This document shows positions 15,773-21,722 of a DNA stretch of 21,722 nt, in pieces. Numbering within the stretch: the first letter of the stretch is position 1; each line of letters begins with the position of its first letter. A model generated the notes under the pieces. That model had not been told where the DNA came from, made no database searches, and saw only the letters and a program-made list of their open reading frames with translations. This stretch comes from DATGMS01 sp040905145 (GTDB lineage: Bacteria; Bacteroidota; Bacteroidia; Cytophagales; Cyclobacteriaceae). The translations under genes and the position numbers were made by a program. Location: the NCBI GenBank assembly GCA_040905145.1, contig JBBDSC010000182.1:1-21722 (forward strand), in the 5' to 3' direction.

Positions 15773-15798
15773 ATCATTCACCTTATTTGAGTTAGGAT

Positions 15799-16941
15799 TT
15801 AAAGTTCAGGGATATCTACCCAACATCTTTTCTCCCAGCTTTCCAGGCCTTTTTCTGCCAATTGGATTCCCTTGGCTCCCTCCTTCATATCCCAAGGAAA
15901 AGGCTCATCCTTCACCACATGCTTCAGGAACAACTCCCATTGCACTTTAAAAGCATTGTCAAAAACCTCCTGTTCAGGAACTTTGGACCACCCTTCAAAA
16001 AAGTCGATAGGCTGGACGATATCCGGATTCCATACGGGTTTGGGGGTATTGCCATAATGCTGCGTATAACATTCTCTTAAACCTGCCACTGCAGAACCTT
16101 TGGTACCATCCACCTGTAAGGTAAGCAGATCATCCCGTCTAACTCTTACTGTCCAAGAAGAATTGAAATGGGCAATAACATCGCCTTCCAACTCAAAAGT
16201 AGCGTAAGCAGAATCGTCGGCAGTACATTTATATTTGTTGCCCTGCTCATCCACACGCTCATTAATGTGGGTGGCACCCAGACAGGAAACAGCCTTTACT
16301 TTACCGAAAATGTTGTCCAGTACATACCGCCAGTGACAAAGCATGTCTACTATAATCCCTCCATCATCTTCTTTTCGATAGTTCCAGGAAGGCCTTTGGG
16401 CAGGGATGGTATTCCCTTCAAAGACCCAATAGCCAAATTCCCCCCTAACGGAGAGGATTTCTCCAAAAAATCCGTTTTCCATCAACCTTTTGATTTTTCT
16501 CAAACCAGGTAGCCACAGTTTATCCTGCACCACCCCGCCTTTAACCCCTGCATCCTGGCATAATTGGTGAAGCTCCAAAGCGGTCTCGGTGTCTGTGGCC
16601 ATGGGCTTTTCACAATAAATATGTTTTCCTGCCCTGACCGCCTTTCTCACAGCATCAGCCCTACGCCCGGTAGTTTGGGCATCAAAATAAATGCTGTATT
16701 CATCATCTGAAAGCAAAGCGTCCAGATCAGTGGAAATTTTGTCGATCCCGGAAAGCTTGCTAAGCGCTTCCAGCTTAGAGGCATTTCGCCCCACCAAAAC
16801 AGGATCCGGCATGATGACCTCACCATTGCCCAGCTTTACGCCACCTTGCCTTATTATTTCCACAATACTCCTCATGAGGTGTTGATTGGTACCCATACGC
16901 CCGGTAACTCCATTCATGATAATGCCTATTTTATGCTCCAT
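15799..16941 (-). CDS. Gfo/Idh/MocA family dehydrogenase, cytoplasmic
   Basis: A 380-residue NAD(P)-dependent oxidoreductase without signal peptide, unlike the TAT-exported one at 6734-8065. The nucleotide fold starts NGVTGRMGTNQHL (10-22), an unusual insert-bearing variant of the GxGxxG loop, and the EKPMA motif is at 111-115. The conserved NYRKEDDGGIIVDMLCHWRY block in the substrate domain is near residue 220. The start ATG at 16941 was preferred over the 24-codon upstream extension because the conserved fold begins right after it. The stop of the upstream isomerase lies 19 bases before this start. The product is expected to oxidise or reduce a sugar or uronate made by the GH88/isomerase partners. 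Confidence 0.92.
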   Translation of the reverse strand: MEHKIGIIMNGVTGRMGTNQHLMRSIVEIIRQGGVKLGNGEVIMPDPVLVGRNASKLEALSKLSGIDKISTDLDALLSDDEYSIYFDAQTTGRRADAVRKAVRAGKHIYCEKPMATDTETALELHQLCQDAGVKGGVVQDKLWLPGLRKIKRLMENGFFGEILSVRGEFGYWVFEGNTIPAQRPSWNYRKEDDGGIIVDMLCHWRYVLDNIFGKVKAVSCLGATHINERVDEQGNKYKCTADDSAYATFELEGDVIAHFNSSWTVRVRRDDLLTLQVDGTKGSAVAGLRECYTQHYGNTPKPVWNPDIVQPIDFFEGWSKVPEQEVFDNAFKVQWELFLKHVVKDEPFPWDMKEGAKGIQLAEKGLESWEKRCWVDIPEL

Positions 16942-16960
16942 ACCAGGTTTATTTTTAATT

Positions 16961-17791
16961 TTAACATTGATAATATTGCTGCACGATTTGATCCAGAAAC
17001 TCCTTTTGATCACCGGCCCATAATCGGTCCGAAAAGATCTCTACCTCATTATGCCCTTCAAATCCAGCGGCTTCTGCCCAGCCACGGATTTGTTGGACAG
17101 GGATACAACCCTCGCCCATCAATCCCCGGTCATTCAGAAAGTCAACAGTAGGGCTCATCCAGTCACATATATGGAAGGCAAATAAATTCCCGTTCCGCCC
17201 GCACCTCATCAGCTGTTGCTCCAGGTCCGGATCCCACCAAAGGTGGTAAACATCTGCTGCCACGCCCACATGGTCAGAGCCAATAGCTTCAGCCATTCCA
17301 TTGGCCTGGGCCAAGGTATTAACAGCCGATCGGGTATCTGCATACATGGGATGCAAAGGTTCAATGGCCAGCTTCACTTTATTTTCCAGGGCATAAGGTA
17401 AGACGGTTTCAATACCTTTCTGAATTTGTGCCCTGGAAGTATTCAGGGACTGTCCGGGATCAGCCCCGCATACCAATACGATCATAGGGGCACCTAAAGC
17501 AGCTGCTTCATCAATGGCTTTTTTATTATCCTCAATGGCCAAATTTCTTTTGGTGAAGGAAGTAGAAGAGAAAAAGCCACCCCTTACCAGGGAAACGATT
17601 TCCAAATCATGGTTTTTTAACATCTCCCCCGTCTTATGAATATCCCGGCCTTCCAAATATTGCCTCCACACAGAGATTCCTTTTACTCCTACCCTGTTGT
17701 AGTTTTCAGCAGCCTCCTCAATCGTCCAGGATTTGGTCGTGATGGTATGGATGCATAGTTTACTTAAATCTTCTATATTGCCTGCACTCAT
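16961..17791 (-). CDS. sugar phosphate isomerase/epimerase (xylose isomerase-like TIM barrel)
   Basis: A 276-residue AP-endonuclease-2/xylose-isomerase-like barrel. Putative metal ligands are all present: Glu144 (AIEPLHP), Asp180 and His183 (ADVYHLWWD), His207 (AFHICD) and Glu251 (NEVEIF). Proteins of this fold isomerise or epimerise sugars; some recently described relatives act on 3-keto-glycosides and C-glycosides by elimination, so the product cannot be fixed from sequence. Its ATG overlaps the stop of the GH88 gene (ATGA at 17788-17791), the tightest coupling in the operon, implying joint production in fixed ratio. Confidence 0.9.
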   Translation of the reverse strand: MSAGNIEDLSKLCIHTITTKSWTIEEAAENYNRVGVKGISVWRQYLEGRDIHKTGEMLKNHDLEIVSLVRGGFFSSTSFTKRNLAIEDNKKAIDEAAALGAPMIVLVCGADPGQSLNTSRAQIQKGIETVLPYALENKVKLAIEPLHPMYADTRSAVNTLAQANGMAEAIGSDHVGVAADVYHLWWDPDLEQQLMRCGRNGNLFAFHICDWMSPTVDFLNDRGLMGEGCIPVQQIRGWAEAAGFEGHNEVEIFSDRLWAGDQKEFLDQIVQQYYQC

Positions 17792-19170
17792 GAGACGCAG
17801 TTATAAAATGCATAATAAGGTTCCCCATTAATAACACGCTGTAGATAAAGGGCTACTTCCCTGGCGTGATAATCTCCCCACATACTGGATTCCCCACAAG
17901 CAATTTTTTGCCCTTCAGGTACATGATCCCAACCGTTCGGTTGGTGATAAATGGAATGCAAAATGATTCCCTGATGATTTTTATCGGTACTCAAATACGG
18001 TTCCTGTAATAAGGTTCGGAGAACAGTAAGACCTGCCTGCCAATATTTGTTGCCTTTCTCAGTATCCCCTTTTCTTTGCAGGTATTTGCCCAGTCGGAGT
18101 AAGCCTTGGGCACCTATGGCCGCCGCAGAACTGTCCACCGGTTCAAAGTCGTTATATGGATCTGCGGGAACAGATAAATAATCTCCCAGTCTATGCAAAT
18201 TTGGAGCCCCTGTATCCCAATAGGGAATGCCGTCCACCGGGGTATGTTCTATATAAAAGTCACAGGTGGCCTCTGCTGCGCGTAACATAAATGCCTCGAT
18301 TTCCGCTCGGGAACCATAAGCAGATAAATCGTCCTCAATCAAGGTTTCGATAAACTCCAGTTCCTCGGCAAAACCCACCATCCCCCAGGCCAGTCCACGT
18401 GTCCATGTGGAGAATCCGGTGTATCCTTGTTGGGCATTGGGGCTTCGAAAATTGCCATCATTGATGTTAAAAATGCTTTCATGCGCTGTTCTGCCCCAAA
18501 TATCGTAACTATCTCGGCCCTTTCCATAAAAAACAGAATAGTCAGCCGTTGCTTTGGCATGTTGCAGCCCGCGCACCAATAAATTGACCCTTTTGTCGTT
18601 TTCTTCCTGCAATACATGCCCCAGTTGATGGCTCAGCATGAGAATGCGAACCGTACGGATCGTGTCAACAAACAGTGAGTGTGGGCCATTAAAGGAATAT
18701 ATAAATCCCCCATCTTTGATGTTGGTCCAACGTCCCGCCTGCACGGCGCCAGAAACTTTTAAGGCAAGTTCGTAAAAATTTTCTTCCCATTCGTTGTGTG
18801 GAATTTTTCCTTCCTTCATTAATCGTAATAGGTTTCCATAAGTACTGGCATTGTTGAAGCCATGATCATGTACGCCAGTATGGCTGACATGGGGGGCCAT
18901 CAGCTCCAGGGTTTTGCTTCTGCCTTTTTCCAGGTATTGCGTTTGCCCTGTAGCATCAAACTGCAATACAGAAGAGCCAAATTGAAAGCCCTGGGTCCAT
19001 TCGGTCCAGCCCCTTGTGGTATATTTTCCATTTACGGTAAAGACCGGAGAGCCTTTACCAAGTTCGTACTCCCTTTCGATGGTGGATATTTTTTCCCCCG
19101 ACAGCTCCCAAAACCTTTTAAGCTGGGCCGTTAAATCTTTGGGTTTAATGTGAAAATCAATATGGATCAT
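17788..19170 (-). CDS. GH88 family unsaturated glucuronyl hydrolase, cytoplasmic
   Basis: A 460-residue alpha/alpha-barrel hydrolase of family GH88 (related GH105). These enzymes hydrate the 4,5-unsaturated uronic acid left by polysaccharide lyases and so release it from the neighbouring sugar. Both catalytic aspartates are placed as in characterised glucuronyl hydrolases: Asp102 in VHDHGF and Asp169 in FVDTIRTV. Other family landmarks are STWTRGLAWG (254-263), PVDGIPYWDTGAP (311-323) and PVDSSAAAI (345-353). There is no signal peptide, so it works in the cytoplasm, with import by the operon's MFS protein. ATG 19170 is preferred over an in-frame TTG at 19200, because the -7 box at 19217-19224 would put transcription start only about 10 bases from the TTG. 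First gene of the operon. Confidence 0.88.
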   Translation of the reverse strand: MIHIDFHIKPKDLTAQLKRFWELSGEKISTIEREYELGKGSPVFTVNGKYTTRGWTEWTQGFQFGSSVLQFDATGQTQYLEKGRSKTLELMAPHVSHTGVHDHGFNNASTYGNLLRLMKEGKIPHNEWEENFYELALKVSGAVQAGRWTNIKDGGFIYSFNGPHSLFVDTIRTVRILMLSHQLGHVLQEENDKRVNLLVRGLQHAKATADYSVFYGKGRDSYDIWGRTAHESIFNINDGNFRSPNAQQGYTGFSTWTRGLAWGMVGFAEELEFIETLIEDDLSAYGSRAEIEAFMLRAAEATCDFYIEHTPVDGIPYWDTGAPNLHRLGDYLSVPADPYNDFEPVDSSAAAIGAQGLLRLGKYLQRKGDTEKGNKYWQAGLTVLRTLLQEPYLSTDKNHQGIILHSIYHQPNGWDHVPEGQKIACGESSMWGDYHAREVALYLQRVINGEPYYAFYNCVS

Positions 19171-19216
19171 AGGTGCAATGGTTTGCTGAATAATGTTCAA
19201 TGATAAAAAATTTCCC

Positions 19217-19246
19217 CAAACATACCCATCTTTTTAAGTTGAAAAA
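19217..19246 (-). promoter_or_regulatory. putative promoter of the GH88 operon
   Basis: On the minus strand TATGTTTG (19217-19224) matches the TAnnTTTG -7 box of Bacteroidota. About 18-19 bases upstream is a TTTT tract (19242-19246), a weak -33 element without the usual final G. Transcription would begin near 19210, giving a 40-base leader to ATG 19170. Motif evidence only. Confidence 0.4.
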
Positions 19247-19277
19247 GGCATTTTTAAAATAATGTGATATTTCAGTA

Positions 19278-19300
19278 ATCGGTGATCGGTAAATCGGTAA
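19278..19300. repeat. ATCGGT tandem repeat
   Basis: Three tandem ATCGGTRA-like units: ATCGGTG (19278-19284), ATCGGTAA (19285-19292) and ATCGGTAA (19293-19300), upstream of the GH88 promoter. A diffuse relative with GTAACCGGTAACAGATCACC lies near 5568. It may be a dispersed simple repeat. Confidence 0.5.
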
Positions 19301-19401
19301 GCGGACGCAACTAGAATTTTTATTATTGAAAAAAAGGCATATATTAAAAGCCATACATCAATATTGATTTTTGTGTTTTTTTAGTCGTCAGAAATTCATG
19401 C

Positions 19402-19441
19402 AAACGGCCTGTAGTTCACTTTTCACGCATATAGGCCATTT
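19402..19441 (-). terminator. weak stem-loop after the metallopeptidase gene
   Basis: AAACGGCCT (19402-19410) and AGGCCATTT (19433-19441) can pair over 9 bp with one wobble and a 22-base loop, starting 20 bases after the metallopeptidase stop on the minus strand. No T-run follows, so function is doubtful. Confidence 0.25.
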
Positions 19442-19461
19442 CAAGTAGCCAAACATCTCCT

Positions 19462-20358
19462 TCACAACTCTTCCGCACTAAAAGTATCCCATTGAGAAAG
19501 ACCCCCTGTTTCAAACCCTTTTTTAAACCATCTCATCCTCTGCTCCGAGGTCCCATGGGTAAAGGAATCCGGCACCACCCTGCCTTGGGTCTGCTTCTGG
19601 ATTCGGTCGTCCCCGATGGCACTTGCTGCCATAAGGGCTTCTTCAATGTCCCCCTCTTCCAAAATCCGCTGGGTATTTTGCGCATGATGTGCCCATACCC
19701 CTGAGAGATAATCAGCCTGCAGTTCCAACCTTACCGACATTTTATTATACTCTTCATCACTTAGTCGGGCCCTCATGGCCTGGACCTTGTCCGTTAGTCC
19801 CATGAGGTTTTGAACATGATGCCCGACCTCATGCGCAATTACATAAGCCTGGGCAAAATCCCCCGGGGCATTAAAACGTTCTTTCAGCTCCTGATAAAAA
19901 CTTAAGTCAATATACAGCCTTTCATCCCCCGGACAATAAAAGGGGCCTGAAGCCGAGGTGGCCGTCCCACAGGCAGACTGTACACTTCCCGTAAAAAACA
20001 CCAAGGTAGGCTCCCGGTAATTTTCCAACAGCTGGTTCCATACGGCCTCGGTTTCAGCCAACACCACCGCACTGAAATCGGCCAAGGCTTCTTCTTCAGT
20101 ACTACCTTCATATTGGGACACCGCGGCATCCCCCACACTGCCCCCGGTAAACTGTTGCAAAAGTGCCAAGGGATTGGTGCCTGTCACCCACATGATCAGG
20201 ATAAAAATCCCGGCCACCACCAATCCGGTCTTGGAAAACAGCACCCGCATGAGCATTCCAATTGCAAGCGGGGAAAATCCCCCACCCCCGCCAAAAGAAC
20301 CGGACCTTCCCCTTCGGTCCTCTATATTGCTGCTTTTCCTTCTACCTTGCCATTTCAT
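19462..20358 (-). CDS. ypfJ: membrane-anchored neutral zinc metallopeptidase (YpfJ-like)
   Basis: A 298-residue inner-membrane protein of the neutral zinc metallopeptidase family typified by E. coli YpfJ. It starts with a basic segment and a Gly-rich linker (SFGGGGGF, 21-28), then one transmembrane helix (about 46-60), then the peptidase domain. Zinc ligands are His176 and His180 in HEVGHHVQ, with Glu177 as the general base; the downstream LELQADYLSGVWAHH (211-225) provides the third ligand. YFYCPGD-like FYCPGDERLYID (140-151) is also family-typical. The start ATG 20358 fixes the MKWQGRRKSS terminus common in the family; a 24-codon upstream extension is rejected. Physiological substrate unknown. 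Confidence 0.92.
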   Translation of the reverse strand: MKWQGRRKSSNIEDRRGRSGSFGGGGGFSPLAIGMLMRVLFSKTGLVVAGIFILIMWVTGTNPLALLQQFTGGSVGDAAVSQYEGSTEEEALADFSAVVLAETEAVWNQLLENYREPTLVFFTGSVQSACGTATSASGPFYCPGDERLYIDLSFYQELKERFNAPGDFAQAYVIAHEVGHHVQNLMGLTDKVQAMRARLSDEEYNKMSVRLELQADYLSGVWAHHAQNTQRILEEGDIEEALMAASAIGDDRIQKQTQGRVVPDSFTHGTSEQRMRWFKKGFETGGLSQWDTFSAEEL

Positions 20359-20552
20359 ATTTATTAAGGATTTGTTTAGCCAAAGTGAATTTATACATAT
20401 TTTTTTACTCCTTTTATTTTCTCTCAGCAAATAATTAATGTTACCTTTAATTCAACCTTTTCGGCCTCGCGAAATGCTTCTATTGCTATGCCTGAATCCA
20501 AAAAGTAAATTTGATTGAATATGAAAAAGGGTTGGGCCAGGAAAGAAATAAA

Positions 20553-21722
20553 TCACCTTATTTTATCATCACTAAACCAACCCATGATAATTAAGGCTGC
20601 AATTATCAATAGAACCCATAGAATTGTGTCTTGTTGGGGCTGATTAGGGGCGGTATTGGTGATGATTTTTCTTGTTTCATTAACCATTTCGTAACCACTG
20701 ACTTCTGTGTTGGAAATATTATTCAGAGATGGAACCCTGTCGCTATTATTTAATTTATCCAGCCGATCTGCAATGATTTCCTGTTGTTTTTCTGAAGGTG
20801 CCCAATACCCTTTTGAGTTTGCCTCCTGTAATGTGTGAATGAGTTCTTTCTGCGCAAAAGGGTTGTGCTTTTCGAAATAAGCGTTCAAACCGAGTTTGTT
20901 CTTGTCGTTGACGTAGGTGTCAAATACAGCGTCCCAATCGGCCTGGGTTACCATGTCGGTGTGGGTTATATCCCAGGCCAAAAGGTTTTCGGTAAACCCC
21001 TGCATATAACGGGCACCTTCATACCCCTGATCCTGCATGTTTTTGATCCAATTGGGATTAAGGTACCGGCTGCGTAATTCTTTTTGGTAAAACTCTTCCA
21101 GCTTAACTGTTTTTGCCTCACCGGGATCCGAAACATCATTTATATATAGATCCGGGTTTTTTCCGGTCTTGTTTTTCACCGCCAAATTGATCGCCCCAAA
21201 ATAGGATGCCACCATTGGATGGTCCATTATGCCATGAACATTGGACGATCGGCCAAACGCTGCGGCTTCTACATCCATAATATTCTCGGTAAACAATTCT
21301 TTTTGATATTCTGAATTGGCGTTCTGACCATAACTGTTTGCCATTCTATCTATATAGAGGTTTGAAAGCGTGCTGTCGTTTTCCCAGCTTTCACCGTCTT
21401 CTATGGCAAATTCAATATTGGTGGAATAGGTATTGGGTGAAGTTGAGAAAATTCTTTGGGTGCCTTGATCTACCGTTTTTAATCCAAGCGCTTCCTGGTA
21501 TTCAAGGGCATGGTTGCGTACCCAGTTGGAAGGGCTTTGGATAATTGTTACCAGCTTTACTGCCTTGTCGAGAAGCTGGATCTTGTCCATAAAATGATCG
21601 CGGTAGGTGCCAGAGGTCGTTACCAAAACATCTATTCTAGGCCTTCTTAAAAGGGAATCAGGAATGATGCGAACATCCATCACCTGGCCTTTTGAATTCC
21701 ATACGGGTTCTGCTCCCATTAA
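20553..21722 (-). CDS. CobN-like chelatase subunit, C-terminal part, with terminal membrane helix (partial)
   Basis: The last 389 or so residues of a CobN/Mg-chelatase-H-like protein; the open frame continues past the right edge, since full members exceed 1,200 residues. Recognised CobN segments are MGAEPVWNSKGQV, RPRIDVLVTTSGTYRDHF, LNPNWIKNMQDQGYEGARYM and NPFAQKELIHTLQEA. In aerobic cobalamin synthesis CobN inserts cobalt with CobS and CobT. Here the protein ends in a hydrophobic helix ILWVLLIIAALIIMGWF (about 366-382 of this fragment) with a basic tail. A C-terminal anchor is not a feature of the classical soluble CobN and resembles the HmuS-type CobN homologues of Bacteroidota haem-uptake loci. 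No CobS or CobT gene is in the window. The role is therefore undecided. Confidence 0.85.
   Translation of the reverse strand, partial: LMGAEPVWNSKGQVMDVRIIPDSLLRRPRIDVLVTTSGTYRDHFMDKIQLLDKAVKLVTIIQSPSNWVRNHALEYQEALGLKTVDQGTQRIFSTSPNTYSTNIEFAIEDGESWENDSTLSNLYIDRMANSYGQNANSEYQKELFTENIMDVEAAAFGRSSNVHGIMDHPMVASYFGAINLAVKNKTGKNPDLYINDVSDPGEAKTVKLEEFYQKELRSRYLNPNWIKNMQDQGYEGARYMQGFTENLLAWDITHTDMVTQADWDAVFDTYVNDKNKLGLNAYFEKHNPFAQKELIHTLQEANSKGYWAPSEKQQEIIADRLDKLNNSDRVPSLNNISNTEVSGYEMVNETRKIITNTAPNQPQQDTILWVLLIIAALIIMGWFSDDKIR

Overview
The window looks like a chromosomal segment of a Bacteroidota bacterium, most likely an aerobic marine or soil member of the Cytophagales/Cyclobacteriaceae type. This is inferred from gene content (split transketolase, DUF1080 and DUF6807 sugar-catabolism proteins, a TAT-exported Gfo/Idh oxidoreductase, a CobN-like protein with a C-terminal membrane anchor), from TAnnTTTG-type promoter boxes, from the rarity of Shine-Dalgarno sequences, and from AT-rich simple repeats between genes. 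No species-level assignment can be made from the sequence alone.

Layout. At the left edge is a tRNA-Ser(GCU) on the minus strand. Positions 448-5415 hold a compact plus-strand run of housekeeping genes: a fumarylacetoacetate hydrolase-family enzyme, a secreted M23 (LytM) peptidase whose start overlaps it, a Bcp-type peroxiredoxin, and the two subunits of a split transketolase. Positions 5668-9008 hold sugar-catabolism genes: a DUF6807 protein broken by a frameshift in an A10 run, then, on the minus strand, a TAT-signal Gfo/Idh oxidoreductase and a DUF1080 (3-keto-disaccharide hydrolase family) protein. The last two suggest an extracytoplasmic oxidise-then-cleave route for glycosides.

Positions 9009-10452 are a gene-poor scar: REP-like palindromes, short direct repeats, and a decayed DUF4160/DUF2442 gene pair fused by a deletion. 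An intact class III aminotransferase and a PHP-domain lipoprotein follow on the plus strand. Next comes a small four-helix-bundle (S23/IVS family) gene enclosed by imperfect inverted repeats, which looks like a mobile cassette.

Positions 13595-19170 form a five-gene minus-strand operon read GH88 glucuronyl hydrolase, TIM-barrel sugar isomerase/epimerase, Gfo/Idh dehydrogenase, SDR, MFS transporter. It has an apparent promoter at about 19217-19246. It reads as a cytoplasmic pathway that imports an unsaturated uronic-acid oligosaccharide or glycoside, hydrolyses it and converts the sugar by redox and isomerisation steps. The right end carries a membrane-anchored neutral zinc metallopeptidase and the C-terminal part of a CobN-like chelatase, which runs off the window and ends in a transmembrane helix. 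That anchor makes an HmuS-type (haem-handling) role a serious alternative to cobalamin synthesis.

No CRISPR array, prophage, transposase or rRNA was seen. The best candidates for something not fully described are the two keto-sugar/uronide loci taken together, the inverted-repeat S23 cassette, and the membrane-anchored CobN-like protein.
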